Positions 38,301 to 47,200 of a stretch of 64,000 nucleotides of DNA are shown one piece after another. A model generated the notes under the pieces. It did no database searches. It had not been told where the DNA came from and was given only the letters and a program-made list of their open reading frames with translations. A program made the position numbers and the translations under genes. Source of the DNA: Acanthochlamys bracteata (lineage: Eukaryota > Streptophyta > Magnoliopsida > Pandanales > Velloziaceae); assembly GCA_019914995.1 (NCBI GenBank), contig CM034144.1, positions 4,371,489 through 4,435,488 on the forward strand, written 5' to 3'. The number at the start of each line of letters is the position of its first letter. Positions within the stretch are counted from its first letter, which is position 1.

Positions 38301-39209
38301 ATATTAAAAGTCTAGTGAAGCTTTGGCTCTGGTGATAGAGCGACCGTGGATGTAGGCAAAGGGGTTTTGCTGAACCACGTTAAATATCCTGAGCACTACT
38401 TTTTGTTATTTCACAAGAACACGCTAACTCTTCTCGTCTGCAGTGACAAAGATTGACACAAATTACTGCTAGCTCTCTGCCAGTAGGATAACAAATTTGA
38501 TAAAAATTTTTTATAGACTAACTCAATTCACCCCTTCCCTTTTGAGTTAATCTTGCAGGAATATCTAACAAAGATATTGCCTCAAATTTAGATTTTAGAT
38601 AGATCCATGAGTCAGTTTTCAGTAGCAAAAATCGGATCTCCAAAATACAGTTTGAGATGAGAGATATCTAATTTGCACGCCATTGTCTTGATCGAGTTCA
38701 CTCGGGTGCATCGCAAAATGGCAGGTGCAAAACAGTGAGCTTCTTCAATTTTTTCATGAAAGGAGCTAAATATTGGATTGTAGAAACTTCAGAAGGCCTT
38801 CTGTCCATAGAAAAAATCTGATCTCTAAAATCTCGTGAGTTGAAAGATTTAACATTTTGCCGTATAAAATGTCAAAAATGCTGTCTAGTTGATCCAATGA
38901 TGTTGGGTAGTGTTAACAGGCGAGCTTCATAGAATTTTCCTGTCTTTGATACTTGATGAAATTTCATCCTCTTGATCTCCATTTACTTTGTGTAAACCAA
39001 TATTTCAAATGCTATTAAGAAATCTCCATTTTGTGAAGTGAGTAGAAAGATATGTACGTACGAAATTGGCATGTTAGACTCAATACTTAACCAATTTCTG
39101 CATTATGTTTTATCCCGCACCATATCTTATTCATTTCCAATGTAGACATGTACATAGCTAGCAATGGTTTTCAAATATGTGTTATCATCAAGATACCGAG
39201 GATTTCTAA
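35393..39209 (-). repeat. Sirevirus-type 5' LTR, interrupted
   Basis: Two pieces, 35,393-36,847 and 38,576-39,209, together ~2.09 kb, match the 3' LTR at 28,467-30,540 in order. Shared landmarks are AACGAGTGACTGAACGTTGA, GGCTAGCAAACC and CATATGATG. The right end reads GAGGATTTCTAAT against GGGATTTCCAACA in the partner. Confidence 0.85.
36848..38570 (+). mobile_element. solo LTR (Copia-type) with AAGAT target duplication
   Basis: Starts TGTTGGAAATACAAGG at 36,848 and ends AGGAATATCTAACA at 38,570. AAGAT lies directly on both sides (36,843-36,847 and 38,571-38,575). It has no internal coding part, so it is a solo LTR of 1723 bp left by recombination. It contains a short tandem repeat around GACAGAGAACARCATACGG at 37,090, 37,164 and 37,242 (period 74-78 bp), and a TATA box (TTCTATAAAAAGGG, about 37,775) suited to a plus-strand promoter. 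Open frames inside it are not genes. It is younger than the LTR it splits. Confidence 0.9.
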
Positions 39210-39479
39210 TAATTTCAGCTTGTGGCATTATGAATAGCCTCAAATAAATACCATTTACAAGGCTATCATAACGATCAATAAGGCAAAGAGTACAGACTAA
39301 ATGTGTAATAAGCTATACTACAATTGCACATTCTATCTAAAAGGTTAGAGTTCAAATATTATTGATAAATTTCTTACATTTACTATCTTGTCACAATATT
39401 CAGTTTATAAGATGAAGTTGTTCATTCTACTATTTTACCATATCTCTCAACGTATTGTTCTGTCACAATATACTTATAG
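39210..39479. other. unassigned AT-rich stretch
   Basis: Between the Copia right end and the hAT remnant. It may hold decayed C-terminal hAT sequence, but none was recognised. Confidence 0.3.
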
Positions 39480-40690
39480 TGTAATAAAATTAGTATCGAA
39501 ACGAATATGTGCTAGTCGAAGTATTTCTCTTCCACTTGTAAACACTCTCATCAAATATTAAAAAAATAGTATTTATAGATATATCTTGTGATTCTAGAAG
39601 GATAATCTACCAAATTGCTAACCTTATCTAACTTACCAATATCTTGAAATAAAATTAATAGAGTGGGCAGAATAAGGAGATCAAAACAAATATGAGAACT
39701 CTGACCTAATAGTTTACCAGCAGTAACGTAGTTAGATGCATCATCAATTACAAAGTGAAAAATATTATACCTAAACGCAAAACAACTTCTTTAAAGAATG
39801 CATACAATAAATCTACATTTTTTAAGGTATCAGAGATACTTACAAATTTGACAAAAAAAGGTATTTTTATGTAATAGCTAGAAAGTTGATAATTAGTTTT
39901 CTATTTGATCTGACCATCCCTCGGCCATGATAGATCATTTAGTTTTTCTATAATTACATAGCGCTTCGTCTCTGAAAATATGATAGTATGAGTATTATAG
40001 CCTGCACGTATGCTAGCATTGGCGTCTATTATAAGTTGGAAAGATATACATGTATCCATCATCTATTTAGAAATTACAAATTTACATTTGTTACCTTACT
40101 CTACGTGACTCTTCAGAATCGATTGTGCATTAGGAATGGTACTCGATATGAAAAAAATCATAACATCTTTATCTTTTCTACTTCCACTTCTAATTGCAGT
40201 GCAATCTTTACTTATTTAACTCTCTATAGTGGCACTTTTTGGAGTTTAAATTTATCTTGATCATCAACGGCTCTACTGCATGCTTGCTCCTTCGATTGCA
40301 AGTGATATTGGCTAAATGGATTTAGTTTATCGAATATATTATGCTGTCTTCATTTTTTGGAAACGTAGCCGTCTATGTTTAGCTTCATCTGATAGCGAAC
40401 ATCGACAGGTGCAAACTTGCATATCAGACATATCCATTCGCTCTAGTAAGTGATGTTTATATTTTGTCATGCCATCTCCTCCAAATATGCTTGAACAATA
40501 ACTACATGTCAACTTATTGTTTTTGGTGTAGTGGTTTTGGCTTCTTACACTAGCCCCAACTAGATTAGATTTTCCTTTTGCAACACTCCAATTTTGTGGA
40601 ATTAATGAAGGCCTTGTACAATTAGAAGATCCTGCTTTAGATGGAGCAGAAGACATCTCGTTACTAACTAAGAGATGGTTCAAAGCTTCA
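39480..40690 (-). pseudogene. second hAT transposase remnant (BED and DUF659)
   Basis: The open frame 40,683-40,339 carries a BED-type finger (LTCSYCSSIFGGDGMTKYKH, then C) at residues ~58-95. Downstream on the minus strand, in shifting frames, are YHGRGMVRSNRKLIINFL (about 39,860-39,920; compare the DGWTD...NFL motif of DUF659), SISDTLKNVDLLYAF (about 39,800), and LILFQDIGKLDKVSNLVDYP with TRYIYK (about 39,570-39,660; compare the LEDIGKL segment). The C-terminal dimerisation part was not found. It is a different copy from the hAT at 15,987 and lies on the opposite strand. Many stops and frame changes make it non-functional. Confidence 0.7.
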
Positions 40691-42120
40691 ATTGCGTACT
40701 ACGGATGGTTCAAAGCTTCAGCTTTAGTTCAGATTTGCGAGGAACCTTTAGTTCAATCTGGCACTAACTGAGACAGAAAATTCAACATCGACTTGGAAAC
40801 TGTCCAGATCAATTCGAATTACATGAATCAGCTGCTTATGTGCGTTTTGAAAATCCGTCAATCCCGAAGAATTAAACTTCATTGAAGAGACTCGAATTCT
40901 TTATGTATCATATTATTATAGTGCATATTGCATAGATTTTCATGCAAAAAGAATTGGAGATCTCAAATCATTTAATAATATAATAAAATCAAACACGTAA
41001 CAATTAAATAATACTTTATCCAATTTTGTGTTCACATAACTTTCTATCAAAATAATATTTTATATAGTTTATAACCTACATTTGTATTAATCTTGATTTG
41101 TTAGTATAGTCGAAATCAAAATAAGATGCATCCATTACTATAGTTATTACACAGTCCTATCATTGACCTCTCCTTAGCACTTAGGGTTCATTTGATTATA
41201 ACAAAGTAAACTATTAAAAATGAATTTTCGATAAATAAGTTCTTTATTTAAAAATATGTTTGAAAATTGAGAGAAATTTTTATATTTACTTGTATTTTAA
41301 AATAAGTTTGAAATTAAATTTTTGTATTTGATTATATTAAAAATAAACTTGAAAATAAAGTTTTGGTCAAGTTTGGGGAACATTTGAGAGTGTTTATAAT
41401 AAGAAGTTTTTTTAGAATGAAAAATATATTAGAATTTTTTTCGAAAAATGAGTTTGACTTAGGGCGTGTTTCAATCACCTGAAACTCTAATTTCTTTCAT
41501 CAAAATTAAGTACAAAAAATTTATATATTTTATTTACACAAAAAATTAAAAATTCTAATTCTAATTTTTTTATTTGCACACCTCCCAATACAGTTCTATA
41601 TTTCAATTTCTAACTCACTTTTAAAAATAATTAAAAATACAAAAACTAAACTCCACTTTCAAATTATTTTAAAAATTTTTACTTTCTAATTTTCGCTTAT
41701 GCAAAATTTAGTTATGGACATTTCAAATATGCCCGTATTTGATCTAAAAATAATAAGAATTACACATGCAAAATAATATGACAGATAATTTTTTCATACT
41801 TTTATAATCTTCTTTTAAATTTATAAAATATATATAAGATTTATGAAAGATGTGAGTTACTTTTTTAGATAGAAAGCACTTAATAACCCATATAAATCAT
41901 TTAATATGCGAAGAGGTTTGAAATTGCAAAGTCGGAAGGGACTAAATATTACTAAACTCCATTGTAGTAGCGAAAGTAACAATAACGACGAAAATGAAAC
42001 ACATTCGAGCCGCACATATCATGTCATGACTCGTATTTATTTATCTTCTCCCAAGGAAAGAACCCGAAGTTCTCTCCAGCTCACTGCCTGCTAATACGAA
42101 TCAGCTTCTCTCTGACCTTC
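40691..42120. other. AT-rich region upstream of the LRR gene
   Basis: No gene. A 17-bp phrase GATGGTTCAAAGCTTCA is duplicated near 40,674 and 40,703. Stretches beginning AGGGTTCATTTGATTA (about 41,187) and GGGCGTGTTTCAATCA (about 41,463) look like decayed MITE ends. The last few hundred bases should include the LRR promoter, with a pyrimidine-rich patch at about 42,105-42,130. Confidence 0.35.
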
Positions 42121-42170
42121 TCTTTTTTGCTGTTCCCCACTGCTGTATATCTCGTCTTCAATCTAAACAC

Positions 42171-42178
42171 TATAAAAC
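42171..42178 (+). promoter_or_regulatory. TATA box of the LRR gene
   Basis: TATAAAAC lies 150 bp before the ATG, preceded by a CT-rich patch typical of plant core promoters. Transcription would start near 42,200-42,215. Confidence 0.6.
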
Positions 42179-42320
42179 ATAATAAAAGTCGAGCAGCAAA
42201 CGGCCCGCAAAAATCAACACACGCAGACCTCTACAACACACTGTTCTCTTCTCCTTACAAAACCCCTTCATCTCTTTCTTTTTCCAATAACTTATTAAGT
42301 CTCTTGCACCAGCAACGACC

Positions 42321-43502
42321 ATGGCGAGCGCAGTATTTATGTTTGCATTCTTGTTCTTCCTCAGTTCGTTTTATGGAGTACAATCTCTAACATCACCAAT
42401 AGACGTAGCAGCACTTGAAGTATTCAAAGAAGCAATCTCTCCTGCGACAATCGCTAGCTATTCGTGCGTAGGTTCTTGGAACTTCAACTCTGACCCTTGT
42501 CGTCCGGCAATCAACTCCGATCACTTTGTTTGTGGCATATCTTGCTCTGCTGATTCTACTCGTATCGTCGCTATCACTCTCGACTCAGCTGGGTACTCCG
42601 GCAAACTTTCTCCGGCGATCTCTTCTCTAACTGCTCTAATCCATCTCGATTTATCGAACAATAATTTCTATGGAGCCATTCCGACTTCTCTTTCTGATCT
42701 GAGCTCTTTACAAACGCTTGTTCTTGCTTCTAATTCGTTCTCTGGTTTGATACCGTCAGAGCTTTCCCGTTTAACTTCTCTACAGACTCTTGATCTTTCA
42801 AAAAATTCTCTCACCGGTTCGTTACCAGCGAGTTTTTCTTCACTGAAAAATTTGAGAGTTCTTGATTTAAGCTACAACAAGATCACCGGAGAGCTCCCAA
42901 ACTCGTTACCAAGCAATCTTATACAACTTGCTCTGAGAGGAAATTCACTTTACGGGCAACTACACCGACAGATATTTACTCCGTTGTGGAATTTGAAAGT
43001 CGTAGAGCTTGCGAGGAACAAGATTGAAGGTACACTAGAAGGATGGTTTCTTCTTCTTCCGTCTCTGCAGCAACTAGACTTGGCGAACAACAGCCTAACT
43101 AAGCTAGAAGTTTGGAAAGCACACAACGCCGGAGAAAATCTAGTAGCTGTCGACCTCGGGTTTAACAGAATCGGAGGCAGGCTACCTGCAGAGCTAGCAG
43201 GTTATCCCTCTCTGGTTTCGTTATCTGTGCGGTACAATAGATTAATAGGAACAATACCGAGAGATTACTATGGAGCTAAAGTTGGTGTTCCCTTCAAACG
43301 GTTGTTTCTAGACGGGAATTTTTTGAACGGTAGCCCGCCGGAGAAGTTGCTTGGCGGCGGTGTTGCTGGAAGCTTTGGTGATAACTGTCTTGAAAAATGC
43401 CCGGGAAGTGTTTCTCTTTGCTCGCCGGTGCAAAAACCTAACTGGGTTTGTAAGAAGGCGTATGGAGCCGCCACCGATCGCCGGCGACCAAGAACCGAGT
43501 AG
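42321..43502 (+). CDS. secreted leucine-rich-repeat protein, 393 aa
   Basis: An intact single-exon gene. The chosen ATG sits in a strong plant context (ACGACCATGGCG). Residues 1-22 form a hydrophobic signal peptide. The N-terminal cap has paired cysteines (C49, C60, then C71, C75) around SWNFNSDPC. About ten plant-type LRRs follow from residue ~100 to ~340 (pattern LxxLxLSxNxxxGxIP, e.g. LIHLDLSNNNFYGAIP, LRVLDLSYNKITGELP). The C-terminal cap has CLEKCPGSVSLC and the tail QKPNWVCKKAYG. There is no transmembrane helix and no kinase, so it is predicted to be extracellular. From memory it resembles the Arabidopsis At4g03010/At1g03440 LRR family, whose role is not established. Likely a ligand- or partner-binding apoplastic protein; that function is inference. 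The base composition is less AT-rich than its surroundings. Confidence 0.95.
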   Translation: MASAVFMFAFLFFLSSFYGVQSLTSPIDVAALEVFKEAISPATIASYSCVGSWNFNSDPCRPAINSDHFVCGISCSADSTRIVAITLDSAGYSGKLSPAISSLTALIHLDLSNNNFYGAIPTSLSDLSSLQTLVLASNSFSGLIPSELSRLTSLQTLDLSKNSLTGSLPASFSSLKNLRVLDLSYNKITGELPNSLPSNLIQLALRGNSLYGQLHRQIFTPLWNLKVVELARNKIEGTLEGWFLLLPSLQQLDLANNSLTKLEVWKAHNAGENLVAVDLGFNRIGGRLPAELAGYPSLVSLSVRYNRLIGTIPRDYYGAKVGVPFKRLFLDGNFLNGSPPEKLLGGGVAGSFGDNCLEKCPGSVSLCSPVQKPNWVCKKAYGAATDRRRPRTE

Positions 43503-43532
43503 TTTTTTTTTCTCTCTTTCATTTTACTCTTT

Positions 43533-43538
43533 AATAAA
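43533..43538 (+). terminator. poly(A) signal of the LRR gene
   Basis: AATAAA 31 bp after the stop codon, followed by T-rich sequence. The 3' UTR is probably short, since a MITE starts near 43,599. Confidence 0.5.
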
Positions 43539-43598
43539 TGTTTTTTCTTTTGGATAAACTTTTTAAATTTAATTTTGGTAAACTTTATGTTGTGCGCA

Positions 43599-43803
43599 GT
43601 GTTTACTGTCACCTTAAATATAATTTTTTTAAATTTACTTTTAATATAAAATAAATAAATATTTAAAATAATTTTATATAACTTTTTAAAAATTTAATTT
43701 AAATTTTTATTAATAATATAAAATTAATATAAACTTTTTATTAAATAATTTTAATTATAATTTAATTTTGTAAATTTAAATTTACTGAGGTTAGGTAAAC
43801 AGG
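43599..43803. mobile_element. MITE, copy 1
   Basis: About 205 bp, very AT-rich. The left end GTGTTTACTGTCACCTTAAA resembles the complement of the right end (CCTGTTTACCTAACCTCAGT). The interior (TTTTAATATAAAATAAATAA, then TAATATAAAATTAATATA) matches the element at 57,447-57,673. It has no coding capacity. Superfamily not determined; no certain target duplication. Confidence 0.6.
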
Positions 43804-44552
43804 CCTTTAATATTTTATATATATTGGTTGTATAAGAAATATCGTGAAATATGGATGATCAGTATATGCTCCAGCAGCCTCGATGTGCCAGTAATGTTGG
43901 GGGTCTTTCATTAGTGCAAGCTGTTCCTGAGTGGAGGCTTGAGTTGGTAGCGATTGAGAATCTTGTTTGTGTTGGAGGAGTCGCTGCACGAGGAAATAAT
44001 GGGTTAGTATATTCGTTTCAGACAGATATTAGTGGGGCTTTTCGGTTGATAGAATTGTTTGAACTTTGAAGACCTGAAGACCTCCATATGTATAACAAGT
44101 GGTTTAATGTATTTTTAACGTAGAAAATGCAAATCTTTTAAGGACATATTTGGCTTAATCTATTATTATTTATTAAAATTTTATTTTAATTTTTGACTTA
44201 ATAGTTTTTTATAATAATTTAATTTTTTAATTTGAAAATATAAATAATTATATGTCACAAATTTTTATATATAATAAGTTTAGCTCAAAAATAAATTTAT
44301 CTTAAAAAAATTAAAATATTTTTTTTATTTTAAATTTTAACTTAAGAATGTCTCCTTAGATTGATCCCGGACATTGTTTTTTTATGATTCTAAACAAAAT
44401 AATTTTTCGGAGTACCTATATTTTATCTCTCACCTTCTATCTAATTTTTTTAATTAATTTATAACATATATTATATTTATATCTAATTTTATTTATGATT
44501 TAAATTAGTTATTATTTTATTAATTGAGATATAATAGTTTGACGAACTTAGG
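43804..44552. other. intergenic sequence, no supported gene
   Basis: A less AT-rich patch at 43,843-44,075 is open in a plus and a minus frame but resembles nothing I recognise. 44,140-44,360 is AT-rich and looks like a decayed MITE (ACATATTTGGCTTAAT start). Confidence 0.35.
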
Positions 44553-44920
44553 TGTTATGCTATGATGATCTAAAAACCGAAAATAGCTAATCTAAATAAA
44601 AGAAGATAACTTCATTATACATCCTGATGAGTGGTACATCATGCAAGGGATTATTTACCGCCAGCGGTAAGAGTTCCTAGGTGAACTATAACTACCAAGG
44701 ATATAGTTAAGGAGTTCTACTAGTAGAACTCCTTTTAAGAATTAAACAAACAAGTGATTGTAATAGTAATAGAGTTCAACAAGGACTCAGCTCCTTATTA
44801 GTTATCCAGTTGTGCCTAAGCCATGTCTTATTGCCTACATCCGGACAAGTTAGGCATTTATCTAAGAGGCATTGTATCCTTTGTGATCGCTCCAACTGTG
44901 CATTTCTCTGAAGTGGATCA
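44553..44920 (-). repeat. Gypsy 3' LTR (third Gypsy fossil)
   Basis: 368-bp partner of 53,892-54,266. Shared stretches include AAATAGCTAATCTAAATAAA, GTAGAACTCCTT and GCCTACATC. The LTRs are clearly more diverged than those of the element at 7443-13,139. Confidence 0.85.
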
Positions 44921-46224
44921 TTCCTCTCCCCTTGAAAGTCGGACTCGTCCTTGAGTCGAGACAATGGAAGCTTTGTAGTAATAGGTGCAACCATAGAAGA
45001 ACTTGCTAGATTAGGTGTGCATCATTAAGTTAGAAAATATGGATGACATGGTGAATAAAAGCATCAGTTGGGAGGTCCAATATTGGACCGACTATTTCCA
45101 ATATCTCGAAGGGGCCGAAATAGCACTTTCAATAGCTTAGCGTGGATGTGAGCCGACTTTGAGTATTGGCGATTTGGTTACAGTACTAATGAAAATACGA
45201 TCTAGTTGATAATACTTGTCAAGGCAGTGTTTATCGGCCATTTGCTTCATTCTATTTTACGCTTTAAATAGATGAAAATGCAACTCCGTTAGAATCTCAT
45301 CCCGATGTCATAGTTAAGTACACCACACTGTCCAAGCAAAGTGGCCCAGAGGAGAATGCTACCAGTGGAGGGGCGGGCAACCGTAAACTGCTTCAAAAGG
45401 AAAGATTTTTGTAGAAGAATGCATCGTGTTATAAGAAAATTCAAACCAAGTGTAGGTAATTCAGCAACTTCTTTGGCTAATATCCAAAAAATGCATCGCA
45501 AGTAAGCCTCGAGCTTGCGATTTACAAACTTTATTTGCCATCCGTTTGTGGATGATGGGCAAAACTCAGGTGCAAGAAGTGCCTTGTAGATCATATATTT
45601 CTTTGCCAAATTCGCCGAGGAAGAAGGAATCTCGATATTAAACAATGGAAGCCGGACATCTATGGAGTCGAATGATCTCCTTAGCAAACACACAAGCTTC
45701 CGTTGCCGTTGTATATGGATGCCACAAGGGTAAAAAGTGAGCATATTTGGAGAGACAGTCTACTACCACCAAGATCACGTCTTTACCATTTAAGAGTGGA
45801 AGACGATCAATAAAATCTAATGAAATATCCCTCTAGATTTTATCGGGAATTGGTAACGGTTGTAATGATCTATCTGGCAGCAAGGCTTTTGATTCGCTCG
45901 AGCAAACGTAGCGTCTCGTGCGGTATACCATTGCATGTTAGTGGATTGCCTAAACCAGAAGAATCATCAGCTAAACGTTCCGTGAATGGCCACTATGTCC
46001 TTCTTGTTTTGAATTATGAACTTTAAATAGCAATTACTATCAAGGTGAGGGATTAGTACACTATTATAATAATTAGCATTACCGACTGAAAATTTTTAGT
46101 AGGTAAATTCGTCAAAATACTGACTGACTAAGAAACCGTCGATATTTTGTATACGTTTACCGACTGTTTCATACATCAGTCGGTAACATAAGCAAATTAG
46201 CACTGACTAACCACTTAGTCGGTA

Positions 46225-46227
<3 letters not shown>

Positions 46228-46258
<31 letters not shown>
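46228..46258. repeat. TA microsatellite in the CACTA 5' region
   Basis: About 15 TA units in a row, within the left subterminal repeat block. Confidence 0.9.
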
Positions 46259-46260
<2 letters not shown>

Positions 46261-46412
46261 CCGATTGTAAATTGGTTCAGTCGGTAGTGAATATATGTGA
46301 CCAACTGGGAACTAGTTCAATCGGTAATGTGGATGTATATTACCGACTGAATACTAGTTCAGTCAGTATCTGGATATGTATTACCGACTAATATGCTAGT
46401 TCAGTCGGTAAT

Positions 46413-47200
46413 ATGTCTAAATTAACCCGACTCAAACCAGCTATCCAGTCATTTTCTTCCAACTCTAAAAACCTAGGTTTTCGCTTACCGATGATTGCTG
46501 CTCTACAGGTTAGATTCAGCTCCATCTTGCCGAATTTGCTTCTGTCTGACGCTACCATTTTAATTCGGTCTCCATCTCAACGGATTCAACTCATCTCGTC
46601 GGATTTTATTGGAGCAGTTGTCTTGCCGAAAATTTCAGAACCGTTGCTGTCATCTCGCTGTAAATAGGTAAGCATCTAGGTAGGCTCCTTATAATGTAAA
46701 CCTTGATCTTCTTTTCATGAATTCCCTTACCGCTATCCTGCTGGAAAAGACAGGTGCCATGTTCATGTGAGTACCAACAACACCGAGTGAGTTTTGCTCT
46801 TTCTGACAGTGACATTATATTGCTATTGCTCTTTCTGTTACCACCACAAAGCATGGATAGTTAATACATGGCTTGAATAGTGGTAGTGGAAAAAACCCAA
46901 CTGCTGGATGGTCTATAATGCTTTTTAGGTTCGATTTTGCTACTGATGGTCTGTAGTGGAAAAAATATTAGATGTTGTTCACCTTCGCTCAATAATTATG
47001 AGTAAAGACAGACAATCACCAACGGGCAGCAAGAGATTGAAGTGATTGTGTTGTTTCTCAATGCCCTGTTCTCAGAGAGAAATTTGAGCTAGATTTGTTA
47101 ACAAGTTGTCTACATACATTTAGCTTGTTCTTCCCTGCAGAATGTAACTGTACTTCCTGATGGTTTCATACTCAGTATGGAATTTTGCTTAAGATATCTA
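46413..47200 (+). pseudogene. possible captured gene fragment inside CACTA
   Basis: Less AT-rich than the rest of the element. An 84-codon open frame (46,413-46,667) is followed 1 bp later by a donor-like GTAAGC (46,669). Near 47,131 a good acceptor TTCCCTGCAG precedes a short coding-like stretch (NVTVLPDGFILS in one frame). This looks like two exons of a captured host gene. I do not recognise the source, and it may instead be the element's own decayed gene. Confidence 0.35.

Larger units (their letters stand above)
28467..39209 (-). mobile_element. Ty1/Copia fossil, Sirevirus-type, with nested solo LTR
   Basis: LTRs: 3' LTR 28,467-30,540; 5' LTR 35,393-39,209, split by a solo LTR. On the minus strand a primer site TTGGTATCAAAGC (initiator tRNA-Met type) lies at about 35,380-35,395, and a purine tract AAAAAAGAGGGAGAT lies just inside the 3' LTR. 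Internal parts on the minus strand: gag (35,391-34,700) with zinc knuckle CYHCKKPGHYNEC and a long coiled-coil segment (34,090-34,720), GAG-pre-integrase (33,480-33,776), integrase (about 32,900-33,480), reverse transcriptase (31,640-32,400; SKALYGLK-type and KIDSIFFIKNEKNDIL) and RNase H (31,100-31,620). The coiled-coil gag region and ~2.07-kb LTRs suit Sireviruses. It is broken, with many breaks, and old. Confidence 0.85.

Noticed and set aside
43843-44069. 72-codon plus-strand frame and an overlapping 60-codon minus frame
   Set aside because: Neither resembles a known protein to me; there are no promoter, splice or conservation signals in view.
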